Source: a virus
Reading direction: 5' to 3' (one strand)
DNA length: 47,149 nucleotides
Virus record (IMG/VR): IMGVR_UViG_3300043468_001768
Span: 1 to 47,149 of that record
Shown here: positions 33,494 to 40,978 of the stretch, in pieces
Layout: each line of letters starts with the position of its first letter
Numbering within the stretch: the stretch's first letter is position 1
Notes under the pieces: generated by a model
Seen by the model: only the letters and a program-made list of their open reading frames with translations
Told to the model about the DNA's origin: nothing
The model's database searches: none
Position numbers and translations under genes: made by a program

Positions 33494-34156
33494 TTACAAC
33501 ACATTTTCTCGGTAATATTTGATATAATCGAATAGAGTTTCAATATAATCAAAGGTTTTCTCTTCAAAAATCTGTGATACACCTTCATCAACAGACATTA
33601 ATACAACTATTTGGTCGATGGGTTTACCAACAATTTCTTCATACATCAATGAATACGCTGTACATTGAGCAAAATAGTTCTGTATTTGTTCTTTTGTCTT
33701 ATTTCTTTTAGACGTTTTAAAGTCGATGATAGAAAGTTTGCCCTTCCATTCTGCAATACAATCTACACGCCCAGCAAGCCCAATCTTTTCAGACCAAAGG
33801 GTTTCTTCCATGTAGTGTATATTATTGATATGCTTTAGATCACGTGCAATCTTTCGAAACATTTGAACGCCATCAGGCATTTGATTATTCCAATCGATTG
33901 TTTCATTGAGAAGGTATTTTTCAACAAGATTGTGCATCTTTGTTCCACGCCCAGCGGCAAACCGTGATACTCGATTTGCTTCTTCTTCACCAACTCTTTG
34001 CCGCCACTCCAAAATACCCTGTTTTTCTTTTGCACCAATAACAGTTGTCACCGACGGCAAAATTTTACCACCGGGAGTGGTATAGTATCTTTTACCATCG
34101 GGGTGGGTTTTTGATACAAGTTTAGGCAGTTGTTTTGGAGGGCAGTGTATAAACAT
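33494..34156 (-). CDS. PD-(D/E)XK exonuclease-like protein (220 aa)
   Basis: Core motif WSEKIGLAGRVDCIAEWKGK then LSIIDFKTSKRNKTKEQ carries the D...(D)FKT catalytic signature (D in GRVD, D-x-K in IDFKT), with a helix containing YFAQCTAYSLMYEE after it. An N-terminal part has ILPSVTTVIG and GRGTKMHNLVEKYL, as in Cas4/RecB-type phage exonucleases. It probably acts in recombination or host DNA breakdown. The start overlaps the PhoH stop (TAATG). Confidence 0.82.
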   Translation of the reverse strand: MFIHCPPKQLPKLVSKTHPDGKRYYTTPGGKILPSVTTVIGAKEKQGILEWRQRVGEEEANRVSRFAAGRGTKMHNLVEKYLLNETIDWNNQMPDGVQMFRKIARDLKHINNIHYMEETLWSEKIGLAGRVDCIAEWKGKLSIIDFKTSKRNKTKEQIQNYFAQCTAYSLMYEEIVGKPIDQIVVLMSVDEGVSQIFEEKTFDYIETLFDYIKYYRENVL

Positions 34157-34857
34157 TACAATTTAAGTTTTTCTTTGATAGTTAAATAATTTTTCACGAA
34201 GCCACTTCGTACAATGTCGTCTAATTGAAATCGAATATGTGATGTGTTCTCTAATTTTTCTAAAATAGAAATTGCATCGTGAAATCCTGATTTTTCTTTT
34301 TTGATGTTGAGATCGTTTTGATTGCAATCACCACACAAGAAGAATCTACAATTTTCCCCAACACGAGTTAGAACAGAATCAATTTCATGAAATGTTGCAG
34401 ATTGAAATTCATCAAAAACAATAATACAATTTCTAAATGTTAGGCCACGCAAAAAACTTGTTGTTTGAAATTGAATGATCTCTTTGTTAAGGAGAAAATG
34501 CCATGCATCTCCTCTTCCAATTAATTCATTCACGATGTTCATATAAGGTTCTTGATAGATTTTGGATTTTTCTTCTAGTGTACCAGGAACAAATCCAAGG
34601 TCTCTAGAAGGAACCGCTGAACGAATAATAATTATTCTATCATAGTAAGAATTGGATACAAGCAAATCTTTAAGTGAAAGATATAAAGCTAGAAATGATT
34701 TACCTGTGCCGGCTGAACCCGATAGTACAATATTATTTCCTTTTTCAAACTCCTCAAATGTTTTTCTCTGATTCTCAGTTAGGGCTTCTATTGTTCTCAA
34801 ACCAAAATGCTGCGACTGTGCCTGTGCAGCGGCAGTTTTCTTTTTCCCTGTGGCCAT
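34156..34857 (-). CDS. phoH: PhoH-like P-loop ATPase (233 aa)
   Basis: Walker A GSAGTGKS (residues 47-54), Walker B NCIIVFDEFQSATFHEI, and the PhoH-type segments RSAVPSRDLGFVPGTLEEKS and RFFLCGDCNQNDL with LDDIVRSGFVK at the end. PhoH-like ATPases are frequent in marine phages; in other bacteria PhoH is an RNA helicase-like or phosphate-starvation protein, and the phage role is unsettled. GAGGAG lies 6 bases before ATG 34857. It is coupled to the nuclease gene downstream. Confidence 0.9.
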   Translation of the reverse strand: MATGKKKTAAAQAQSQHFGLRTIEALTENQRKTFEEFEKGNNIVLSGSAGTGKSFLALYLSLKDLLVSNSYYDRIIIIRSAVPSRDLGFVPGTLEEKSKIYQEPYMNIVNELIGRGDAWHFLLNKEIIQFQTTSFLRGLTFRNCIIVFDEFQSATFHEIDSVLTRVGENCRFFLCGDCNQNDLNIKKEKSGFHDAISILEKLENTSHIRFQLDDIVRSGFVKNYLTIKEKLKL

Positions 34858-34875
34858 TTATACTCCTCATGGTAT

Positions 34876-35157
34876 TCACCATTCTCTTGGCATTTTTGTT
34901 TTATGGGATCGGGCTAAACTATTACCTGGCACTTTCTCTCTAATGCGCCCGATGATTTCGCGCTCAAATCTTGCGTCTGGCTGACCCATACCTGGAACAG
35001 ACATACGCAATCCATCACCAAAAACTGGAAGATTATCAATTGAATGATATGTTTCCAGGTGCGGATTCAATTTCTTGAATTCATCGAAAAGCTTCACACT
35101 AAAAGTGTGTTCTTCAATTTCATTTGTCTCTTTGTTTAGAAATGTATATGTTGGCAT
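34876..35157 (-). CDS. Small conserved phage protein of MPTYTF type (93 aa)
   Basis: ATG 35157 gives MPTYTFLNKETNEIEEHTFS then LKKLNPHLETY-like helical sequence and FEREIIGRIREKVPGNSLAR at the end. The opening resembles FmdB-like small proteins but the zinc Cys residues are missing. A longer frame to 35289 runs into the oxygenase gene and is rejected. It is seen in many T4-like marine phages; function unknown. Confidence 0.7.
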   Translation of the reverse strand: MPTYTFLNKETNEIEEHTFSVKLFDEFKKLNPHLETYHSIDNLPVFGDGLRMSVPGMGQPDARFEREIIGRIREKVPGNSLARSHKTKMPREW

Positions 35158-35161
35158 TTTC

Positions 35162-35743
35162 TTATAGATTAAAAACGATTGAGATTCTGGGTTCTTCTGA
35201 ATTGTTTGGTTCAACTTCATGATACAACCATGCAGGCCACATAAGAAGTAAACCAGGATATGGTGCATAGTCATAATGTGACATTGCAAACCAATTATTT
35301 GGATCTTTTACATGAAAGAAATAATCAAAGAAGTCCCTAAAAGGCTGGTTAGGATAAAAACGAATTCGAGAGGAACCTGGTGGTGTTTGAAGATAGAAAA
35401 TGCCAGAAATTGTACACATTGTGTGTACATGTTTTGGATGATTGCTACCTTTATTGAAGGAGTTTAGAAAGAAGTAAGGATTATATTTAACAGCGTTAGA
35501 ATCAAAACCTTGAACTTCAAGAAATTGCTTTCCTTTTTCTATGATGAAATCCGTGAAAGGTTTAAATTCAGGGTTTAGAATTAAATCTAAACCAGTGCCG
35601 TGAGTTGTTTGCCCATTGTAATAAAAATTTGAATTCGAAGGCTGTGAAGCAAAAAAGTTTTTCACAATAGGGAGCATTTTATCTGCCCAATCATTATGAT
35701 CTTCTCTTGCAACAACCGAAGGGAAAAAATTATCCAGAATCAT
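35162..35743 (-). CDS. 2OG-Fe(II) oxygenase-like protein (193 aa)
   Basis: Shows NPYFFLNSFNKGSNHPKHVH then TMCTISGIFYLQTPPGSSRI and the C-terminal LLLMWPAWLYHEVEPNNSEE and PRISIVFNL. The H-x-H/D...H...R set (HVH, YHEV, PRISIVFN) is that of double-stranded beta-helix dioxygenases of the type common in marine phages. Substrate unknown; such enzymes may hydroxylate protein or nucleic acid. It lies between MazG and the MPTYTF gene. Confidence 0.78.
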   Translation of the reverse strand: MILDNFFPSVVAREDHNDWADKMLPIVKNFFASQPSNSNFYYNGQTTHGTGLDLILNPEFKPFTDFIIEKGKQFLEVQGFDSNAVKYNPYFFLNSFNKGSNHPKHVHTMCTISGIFYLQTPPGSSRIRFYPNQPFRDFFDYFFHVKDPNNWFAMSHYDYAPYPGLLLMWPAWLYHEVEPNNSEEPRISIVFNL

Positions 35744-35745
35744 TA

Positions 35746-36018
35746 TTATTCACTTTCAACAGGTAGGAATATTTTAAGTTTTTCTTTTTTCTTATACACT
35801 GCTTCTTGTATATCTTCTTCAGAAATATTTATGTCTGTTTCTGTGACAAGAATATCAATCATAGCTAAAACGTCACCGATTTCAGTAATTAGTGCTTCTT
35901 TGTTTGTAACACCATTCCAAGAATTATCTAACCCAAAACGATAAATTTTAGATACTGCTTGAACAACTTCTGCACATTCCTCTTGTAGAATTGCCATCAC
36001 TTTGTGTGTATCACGCAT
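35746..36018 (-). CDS. mazG: MazG-like nucleotide pyrophosphohydrolase (90 aa)
   Basis: Single MazG-type helical domain: ILQEECAEVVQAVSKIYRFG supplies the E-E-x-x-E metal site and EALITEIGDVLAMIDILV the E-x-x-D site. Length fits a single-domain phage MazG. It hydrolyses NTPs or dNTPs to monophosphates and may tune host nucleotide or ppGpp levels. It overlaps the preceding gene by 8 bases. Confidence 0.83.
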   Translation of the reverse strand: MRDTHKVMAILQEECAEVVQAVSKIYRFGLDNSWNGVTNKEALITEIGDVLAMIDILVTETDINISEEDIQEAVYKKKEKLKIFLPVESE

Positions 36019-36559
36019 TGTTTACTCCATACCATTCAGGAACATTTCGATTTTTCCATGATGCGAGATGAGTTTTGTTTTTGTTGTAGTAATTACGATA
36101 CGATGCAAGAGAATCACCTGCAATTTTAACATCATCAGGCATTGCAGGTGTAGGACCAGTAAAAGGAATATCAGGAATATTTTTTGGCCAGACATACAAT
36201 GCTTCTGCCATACGTTTTTCTACAGCATGAATTTTACCATAACGATGTGTGTATTCTTTGCAGAGATGATGCCACATTCTATTCAGCCAAAGATAATTTT
36301 GTTTGCTTACTCTGGTCCATACGGCTGAAGGATGATTGATATGAGAAGCCTTCATCATAATGGTTTCAAAAGGTTCTTCAAGGCGCCACCGTTTGATTGA
36401 ACGCCCGTTAGCCGTTTTGTCGAGGTAAGGTGAGCCATCAAGCAAACGATGTGCGGTAGACATGAGTTGAGCATACTCAATAATCATTTTGACACAATGC
36501 TTATCGTTATGCATTTCAGCGCAGATTTTTGGATCATCATGTAGATAGAAAATATTCAC
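36011..36559 (-). CDS. Conserved phage protein, unknown function (182 aa)
   Basis: GTG start at 36559 overlaps the preceding TGA (GTGA). The protein has MNIFYLHDDPKICAEMHNDK then HCVKMIIEYAQLMSTAHRLL, HINHPSAVWTRVSKQNYLWL, EYTHRYGKIHAVEKRM and AMPDDVKIAGDSLASYRNYY. This His/Trp-rich family is widespread in phages and helical throughout. I know of no proven role; conserved His, Asp and Arg residues suggest an enzyme. Confidence 0.75.
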   Translation of the reverse strand: MNIFYLHDDPKICAEMHNDKHCVKMIIEYAQLMSTAHRLLDGSPYLDKTANGRSIKRWRLEEPFETIMMKASHINHPSAVWTRVSKQNYLWLNRMWHHLCKEYTHRYGKIHAVEKRMAEALYVWPKNIPDIPFTGPTPAMPDDVKIAGDSLASYRNYYNKNKTHLASWKNRNVPEWYGVNNA

Positions 36560-37356
36560 GGTACGATATAACCTTTCTCTTTCAAGTTATCAACAGACAT
36601 TTCAAAGTAGGGATACAATACATGGTGCGCCACCGGGTCGATTTTGTCAACCATTTCTTGTATATTATCTGGCCATTTACCTTCCAATTCGTAACTTTTC
36701 CACTTATAGTTCCAAACTTCCCAAGACAACCCTCTGAATTGGTGTGACCGATCTTGCTCTTGGTATCGATTTGGATCTGGCTCTGGGCGCTTTGCTAGAT
36801 GTAAAGTTGGATTCCACACCCTACCATGAGCAAAATCGTTTATTGTGGACTTTTCTGGTAGATATTTGATTGCACGGAGGAAATAATCCCCCTCACCAAA
36901 CCCATAGTGAAACCTTTCGTCCCACATTCCAATTTTCTTGACGGCTTCTGGTGTATAAGAACAAACCATATCCCCTGCATCATCGGCATAAAAGTCGAAA
37001 TCACGGTGAACTTTCAATAGCTGAAACAACCAATCAAAGTTCCAAACTGTATCGTCTTGTGATGTTACCACAATATCGGCATCTGGATTGTTCAAGTCTT
37101 TGAAGCCATGAATTAGTGCCATATTCCACATACGCCCCAACATTGCAGTTGCAAAATCAGGCGTGCCTCGATTGTGAATCACATTTACATGAGATTCATA
37201 TCTTGGATCTATGAGAAAGTTAGTATGGTTATTAATAATATTGATATGTAAATCGATACCATCTAATGACCTTTCAAAAATTTGAAAAAGAGTTTCTAGG
37301 TTCTTATTCAGAGCAACTGAATCTTGCCAAGTAACAATAAAAACTTTTATTTTCAT
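36556..37356 (-). CDS. GT2-like glycosyltransferase (266 aa)
   Basis: GT-A plan: KIKVFIVTWQDSVALNKNL at the N-terminus, a DADIVVTSQDDTVWNFDW segment with the D-D metal/sugar site, then GDMVCSYTPEAVKKIGMWDE and RFHYGFGEGDYFLRAIKY, the acceptor-side motif with E-G-D of family 2. Donor and acceptor cannot be told. With the GT4-FkbM fusion it is the second sugar-transfer enzyme in the window, pointing to modification of phage DNA, virion or host surface. Coupled at both ends by 4-base overlaps. Confidence 0.78.
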   Translation of the reverse strand: MKIKVFIVTWQDSVALNKNLETLFQIFERSLDGIDLHINIINNHTNFLIDPRYESHVNVIHNRGTPDFATAMLGRMWNMALIHGFKDLNNPDADIVVTSQDDTVWNFDWLFQLLKVHRDFDFYADDAGDMVCSYTPEAVKKIGMWDERFHYGFGEGDYFLRAIKYLPEKSTINDFAHGRVWNPTLHLAKRPEPDPNRYQEQDRSHQFRGLSWEVWNYKWKSYELEGKWPDNIQEMVDKIDPVAHHVLYPYFEMSVDNLKEKGYIVP

Positions 37357-37628
37357 TTTTCAGAAGGTTCAAAGCCTTTTGCAGAGATCCAGTCCATTTG
37401 ATTTGATTGATTTGATTCAATAGTATCTTCTTTTTCAAGCATATCATTTAGCTTGAGTTCATCTTCTTCTCGCACATGTTGAATTGTATCAATCCAACTA
37501 AAGCCGCATGCGCGAAGAAAATCTGCAAAATTATCTAGAACACTATCTAATGTCAAATCATCACGGTCAATTTTCATCTCGACTGTAATTGCAGAAATAT
37601 CATCAGTATGTTTGAAAATAAAGGCCAT
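37353..37628 (-). CDS. Small acidic protein, unknown function (91 aa)
   Basis: ATG 37628 (MAFIFKHTDDISAITVEMKI) is preferred to one 12 codons upstream, as it sits 1 base after the preceding stop. The sequence is acidic with LTLDSVLDNFADFLRACGFS and a Gln/Asn/Glu-rich end. No motif recognised. Confidence 0.65.
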   Translation of the reverse strand: MAFIFKHTDDISAITVEMKIDRDDLTLDSVLDNFADFLRACGFSWIDTIQHVREEDELKLNDMLEKEDTIESNQSNQMDWISAKGFEPSEK

Positions 37629-37629
37629 G

Positions 37630-37941
37630 TTAAGCTCCAAAAGAAGGAATGTTAAGTTCAACACCAGCGTTTACATTTTGTGGCTTGATATTTGTATCAA
37701 CCTTTTTCTTAGGAAAACGTTTCGCAAGGTCTTCAGGTGTTACAGTCTGAAGTACGAATTGGGAGAACATAGCATAATCATCCGATACTGTCATTGTACG
37801 TGGTGAGCCTGATTCAAGGGTTGAAAAATAGAGAACACACCCGCCAGCGACCAAAGGTGCAATTTCTAGAATTGTATCAAGATTGATGATTACTTTACAG
37901 TTTTTAGGTACAACCGAATTTACTTCAATAAATGTAGACAT
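37630..37941 (-). CDS. Small protein with beta-strand N-terminus, unknown function (103 aa)
   Basis: Starts MSTFIEVNSVVPKNCKVIIN then LDTILEIAPLVAGGCVLYFS and SPRTMTVSDDYAMFSQFV, a beta-rich core like FlbD or KTSC-type small domains but without a clear family match. The C-terminal third is Pro/Asn/Lys-rich. It is part of the chain of short operon genes. Confidence 0.65.
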   Translation of the reverse strand: MSTFIEVNSVVPKNCKVIINLDTILEIAPLVAGGCVLYFSTLESGSPRTMTVSDDYAMFSQFVLQTVTPEDLAKRFPKKKVDTNIKPQNVNAGVELNIPSFGA

Positions 37942-37943
37942 AT

Positions 37944-38165
37944 TTACCTCATATCATTGTTAAAGGACAAATCTTTTTTTCTATTCATCGTATAATTGTT
38001 TTGCATTCTCACTTCTGGATTTTGAAACGTCCAACATTGCCCAGAGTTATTAAGAAAAACCACCCATTCAATGTGATGCTCTTGACTTCTCTCTATCATA
38101 AAAAAAGCCCAACCATCTCCTTTTGGAGTTGATAATGGCACAGGAGGATTTAGTTGTAGTATCAT
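37944..38165 (-). CDS. Small conserved phage protein of MILQLNPP type (73 aa)
   Basis: ATG 38165 overlaps the TGA of the upstream 45-residue gene (ATGA), favouring it over the start at 38198. The protein MILQLNPPVPLSTPKGDGWA then EWVVFLNNSGQCWTFQNPEV is a small family I have seen in many T4-like and other phages; it is basic and Trp-containing. Function unknown. Confidence 0.7.
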   Translation of the reverse strand: MILQLNPPVPLSTPKGDGWAFFMIERSQEHHIEWVVFLNNSGQCWTFQNPEVRMQNNYTMNRKKDLSFNNDMR

Positions 38166-38299
38166 TTTAACCAGAAATAAAGAATTACAATCATACATAA
38201 CAAAAACGCCGCAGTCAAGAAAAAAATCTTTCTTTTGCGGCGTTTTTCTATTTCTCTCTGCAATCTTTCCAGTTCAAGAAAAAGTTCATAATATACCAT
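38162..38299 (-). CDS. Micro membrane protein (45 aa)
   Basis: ATG 38299 to TGA 38162. N-terminal half is charged (MVYYELFLELERLQREIEKR, RKRK), followed by one membrane segment (IFFLTAAFLLCMIVILYFW). The stop overlaps the next ATG (ATGA), as in the other genes of the operon. A perfect 12-bp inverted repeat lies within the frame. No strong ribosome site is visible, so it is less sure than its neighbours. Confidence 0.55.
   Translation of the reverse strand: MVYYELFLELERLQREIEKRRKRKIFFLTAAFLLCMIVILYFWLK
38202..38247. terminator. Intragenic terminator-like hairpin
   Basis: AAAAACGCCGCA (38202-38213) and TGCGGCGTTTTT (38236-38247) form a perfect 12-bp stem with a 22-base loop and T-run on either strand. 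It lies inside the 45-residue membrane-protein frame, so it would end or attenuate transcripts before the end of that gene. Confidence 0.6.
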
Positions 38300-38332
38300 A
38301 ACAACACTCGAAAAAGGTTTAGTTAAACTTAT

Positions 38333-38437
38333 TTAGTAATACCATCCTTTAGTATATTGTTTAGTACCTTTTTTGTATTCATGTATTTCTTCACCTAATT
38401 CTATAAAAAAATTCCAAACTTTTGTAATGAATTTCAT
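38333..38437 (-). CDS. Micro protein (34 aa)
   Basis: ATG 38437 to TAA 38333: MKFITKVWNFFIELGEEIHE then YKKGTKQYTKGWYY. ATG overlaps the TGA of the upstream gene (AAAATGA), and GGGGATC lies just before. Amphipathic helix followed by a basic Tyr-rich tail. Function unknown. Confidence 0.55.
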   Translation of the reverse strand: MKFITKVWNFFIELGEEIHEYKKGTKQYTKGWYY

Positions 38438-38586
38438 TTTGATCCCCATAAGGTTTGTTGATATTCTTTCTGCAACCTTTCTACATCAGGAATTGATTGT
38501 GGTCTTTTGGATTCAACCCATTCCTGCATAGCCGAGCCGTAACTTATTTCTGCTCTTTGTAGGAGTCTTTTTAGAAATTCTAGCAT
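38434..38586 (-). CDS. Small helical protein (50 aa)
   Basis: ATG 38586 to TGA 38434: MLEFLKRLLQRAEISYGSAM, then QEWVESKRPQSIPDVERLQK and EYQQTLWGSK. Its start overlaps the preceding TAA by one base (TAATG). Charged helices, no motif. Confidence 0.6.
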   Translation of the reverse strand: MLEFLKRLLQRAEISYGSAMQEWVESKRPQSIPDVERLQKEYQQTLWGSK

Positions 38587-38789
38587 TATTTTGCCTTATA
38601 TTTGAGTGACTGATCGGCAAAATAAGAAATCATATCGTTGTTTGTTTTAACGATTTGCTTTGTGAATTCCGTCTGAGCATCGACAAAAGCATTTAGCGAC
38701 TTGCGGACGGTTTCATCGGTAACAAAAGATGAAACGAAATATTTTTTGCCATTCTGTACGGTGTCAATAAATTGGTCAACTGCGAACAT
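38586..38789 (-). CDS. Phasin-like small helical protein (67 aa)
   Basis: MFAVDQFIDTVQNGKKYFVS then SFVTDETVRKSLNAFVDAQT and EFTKQIVKTNNDMISYFADQ. The periodic amphipathic helix with DAQTEFTKQIVKT resembles phasin-type coiled segments, by eye only. It is the first gene after an early promoter, with AGGAG 6-7 bases before ATG 38789, so it is probably expressed strongly early on. Confidence 0.65.
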   Translation of the reverse strand: MFAVDQFIDTVQNGKKYFVSSFVTDETVRKSLNAFVDAQTEFTKQIVKTNNDMISYFADQSLKYKAK

Positions 38790-38817
38790 GGGTTTCTCCT
38801 ATAAATGTTGATACTAT

Positions 38818-38846
38818 AGTATATAGGAAAATCTTGTGCGCTGCAA
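38818..38846 (-). promoter_or_regulatory. Early sigma70-like promoter
   Basis: TTGCAG (38841-38846), 17-base spacer, TATACT (38818-38823) on the minus strand; starts the operon of the phasin-like and micro-protein genes. The leader is about 20 bases and has AGGAG. Confidence 0.7.
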
Positions 38847-38856
38847 CATAAATTGC

Positions 38857-39108
38857 TCAAAGAATATAGTTTTTTTGTAAATATACCTTAGCAGCAGCCA
38901 CCGAGGTAAGTTTCTGCCCATCGATGAAGATAGACTTAGGAGAGTACACCAGGACCGTTCCATTCTTCATGGAGAGGCGGTAGAAGGTTTGCTCTCTCTT
39001 GTCCTTCTCTTTGCTTCGGAACGTGCCAAAATCGTCTACCAAGTCACCCCACATGAGGGTTTCACACAGTTCTTCACAGGCCAGGGAACGAAAGTAGTTT
39101 GCATTCAT
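38857..39108 (-). CDS. Small protein of unknown function (83 aa)
   Basis: ATG 39108 (MNANYFRSLACEELCETLMW) is chosen over ATG 39123, which lies within the terminator stem. The rest includes REQTFYRLSMKNGTVLVYSP and LTSVAAAKVYLQKNYIL, a beta-alpha small domain. It is the only gene between two early promoters and starts about 20 bases after the predicted start of transcription. Confidence 0.68.
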   Translation of the reverse strand: MNANYFRSLACEELCETLMWGDLVDDFGTFRSKEKDKREQTFYRLSMKNGTVLVYSPKSIFIDGQKLTSVAAAKVYLQKNYIL

Positions 39109-39114
39109 AATAAA

Positions 39115-39159
39115 AAACCTCACAATCTATACCATATTATAGAACAGACGGTGAGGTTT
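39115..39159 (-). terminator. Intrinsic terminator with promoter in its loop
   Basis: On the minus strand AAACCTCAC (39159-39151) pairs with GTGAGGTTT (39123-39115), followed by a T-run (TTTTATT). It lies after the AAA+ ATPase/67-aa operon. The 27-base loop contains the -10 of the next promoter. Confidence 0.72.
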
Positions 39160-39164
39160 GGCAA
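39136..39164 (-). promoter_or_regulatory. Early sigma70-like promoter nested in terminator
   Basis: TTGCCA (39159-39164), 17 bases, TATAAT (39136-39141) on the minus strand. Transcripts from here start near 39129, after the first terminator arm, so they cannot form the stem and would escape termination. Confidence 0.78.
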
Positions 39165-39173
39165 GTGTTGTTT

Positions 39174-39377
39174 TTATACAATAGCGTTAATAATGTCTCT
39201 GAAGTTTTTCCATTCAGACTTGTTCATAAACAATTCTGTCTTTGACCGAATGGCATCAGGAAATTTTGGCCCATGATATTCCACTTCTAGAATCATGTGT
39301 TTTAAATCCCCAACATCTTTCAATGTTACATAGTAACGATATTGTTGATATTCATCCGAAAATTCAAATCTAATCAT
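39174..39377 (-). CDS. Small beta-rich protein, unknown function (67 aa)
   Basis: MIRFEFSDEYQQYRYYVTLK then KHMILEVEYHGPKFPDAIRS and SEWKNFRDIINAIV. ATG overlaps the stop of the AAA+ ATPase (ATGA), the last gene of that operon before the terminator. No family recognised. Confidence 0.65.
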   Translation of the reverse strand: MIRFEFSDEYQQYRYYVTLKDVGDLKHMILEVEYHGPKFPDAIRSKTELFMNKSEWKNFRDIINAIV

Positions 39378-40555
39378 ATAAATCCCACCTTTTGAGAAAT
39401 AGGTTTAGTAGTGTTTGTGTTTTGCTCAAAGAACACATCGGAAATTGTCCATTGCATTCTTTGATCCTTTAGTGTGACGCCTGCCTTTTTTGCAAGCTTT
39501 TCGGCTTCGTTTTGACTCAGTTCACGGAAAGAAATGATATCATAACAACGACCAGGGCGTACAAGGGCTGGATCAATATCACGAATTGATGGCAAATTGG
39601 TCGAGAAGATAAGCTTCTTGTTTCGTGTGGTAACCAAACCATCACCCACGTTTAGAAACTTATGCATCATCGTATTACCATCTTGCCGTGACTTCAGAAA
39701 CATATCTGCATCTTCAAGAACCAGAATTGCTTTGTCACCCTCGATGAAACTTGCAAAGACAAAATCTTTTTCAAGAATGTTGGCATCATAAGACACCATA
39801 GCAGAAATATCACAATGCTGTAGAAGCCCACGAATAAAGGTTGTCTTACCAGTTCCAGGCGGTCCAATCAGCAGTAGGATCGATGCGGAACTCATCATGA
39901 AGTCATCATAGTATTGCGAGAGGGTACGCCCTTCCAAGAAAGGATACATCTCTTCCACGGGCATTCTGTCGTGCAATACAGGTACTTCAATAGAGTGCCC
40001 ATCAGCACCATACACCCACTCGATACGATTGGTTACAACCTCAAATTCATTGGTCAGAAGGTTTCGATACTTTTGGTTGAATGACTTTGAGCCGACCAGT
40101 TCAATTGAAATGTGTGTCGAATGAATATTGTATTCCAAAAAGGAACGGTCTTCAACATCAAAAAGAAAACCACGGTGTGATGCAAGTTGCATCTGTTTCA
40201 GATTTGAAAAATTATTATTGATATATTCTTTCCAAATACTATACTGAACATAGATGCCGAATGTATCATGAAAACATTCTTCATTTTTTTCAATACGTTC
40301 ATTGATGATTCTAGAGGTCGCCATCTCGGCGAGGTCTGAAACACCCAAGAAAATATCTTTTGGATTTGCATTCATCTCCATATTTCCTTTCATTGCTACT
40401 TCACCTTCATAGTTATTATATCTTCTTTTATTAAACGAACGTTTTCTAGTTCCTGACATGACTGTTTTGGCTTTTATACGGCGCAAGCCACGGGAAATAG
40501 TTCTCATGCCCCGAGAACGATACAAATCTCTAAAAAAGTTTTCAACGCTACTCAC
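39374..40555 (-). CDS. AAA+ ATPase, BCS1-like (393 aa)
   Basis: I choose GTG 40555, which overlaps the preceding TGA (GTGA) and follows GGGAAG by 7 bases; a TTG at 40579 is less likely. Numbered from that TTG, Walker A GPPGTGKT is 239-246, Walker B AILVLEDAD 284-292, followed by sensor 1 LIFSTN and the arginine finger/sensor VRPGR-CYDIISF. The N-terminal 60 residues are basic, the middle is a substrate domain with no known match. BCS1/FtsH-type AAA domains remodel proteins; the phage function is unknown. T4-like vibrio- and cyanophages carry related proteins. Confidence 0.8.
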   Translation of the reverse strand: MSSVENFFRDLYRSRGMRTISRGLRRIKAKTVMSGTRKRSFNKRRYNNYEGEVAMKGNMEMNANPKDIFLGVSDLAEMATSRIINERIEKNEECFHDTFGIYVQYSIWKEYINNNFSNLKQMQLASHRGFLFDVEDRSFLEYNIHSTHISIELVGSKSFNQKYRNLLTNEFEVVTNRIEWVYGADGHSIEVPVLHDRMPVEEMYPFLEGRTLSQYYDDFMMSSASILLLIGPPGTGKTTFIRGLLQHCDISAMVSYDANILEKDFVFASFIEGDKAILVLEDADMFLKSRQDGNTMMHKFLNVGDGLVTTRNKKLIFSTNLPSIRDIDPALVRPGRCYDIISFRELSQNEAEKLAKKAGVTLKDQRMQWTISDVFFEQNTNTTKPISQKVGFI

Positions 40556-40671
40556 GCCCGAACTTCCCAGGTTTTCCAATCATAACGGAAAATTTTCTTA
40601 ATGTCAATATTATGTTTGACGCAATAATTCCATGCATCAAGATAGAAACCGAAAAACCTGTTATTGGTCAT
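40552..40671 (-). CDS. Micro protein (39 aa)
   Basis: ATG 40671 to TGA 40552: MTNNRFFGFYLDAWNYCVKH then NIDIKKIFRYDWKTWEVRA. A longer frame up to 40785 would overlap the 97-aa gene by 101 bases and is less likely. GAGGAA lies upstream. Aromatic-rich, no motif. Confidence 0.55.
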   Translation of the reverse strand: MTNNRFFGFYLDAWNYCVKHNIDIKKIFRYDWKTWEVRA

Positions 40672-40684
40672 AACCACTTGTTCC

Positions 40685-40978
40685 TCAGGAAACGGAGGCT
40701 CGGTGTAAGAATTTTTTTTGGTCTTGCCCGAGCTTTGTAACGGATGAGATTGAATCTTCGATGCCTTGGAAGTAACCATTTTCAAAACTTTCCTTTAGAG
40801 CAGGTTGAATAACATTGTTATAGATTTGTTCCATTTCACGCCACAACCGTTCGCGTTCCGAATCAGACATACCTTCTAGGTATGGAAAAGAATAACCACC
40901 TGGATCTTTTTCTTTTGGCAGCCCGAAATCGTGTCGAACTGCCATACACATTGAACGTATAATATGATTCGGTGTCAT
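40685..40978 (-). CDS. Small protein of unknown function (97 aa)
   Basis: MTPNHIIRSMCMAVRHDFGL, then DPGGYSFPYLEGMSDSERER and EMEQIYNNVIQPALKESFEN. Largely helical and charged. Starts at a TAATG overlap with the 57-aa gene. No recognisable family. Confidence 0.68.
   Translation of the reverse strand: MTPNHIIRSMCMAVRHDFGLPKEKDPGGYSFPYLEGMSDSERERLWREMEQIYNNVIQPALKESFENGYFQGIEDSISSVTKLGQDQKKFLHRASVS

Noticed and set aside
40672-40785. N-terminal extension of the 39-aa gene to 40785
   Set aside because: It would overlap the well-coupled 97-aa gene by 101 bases; the start at 40671 fits with its GAGGAA site.
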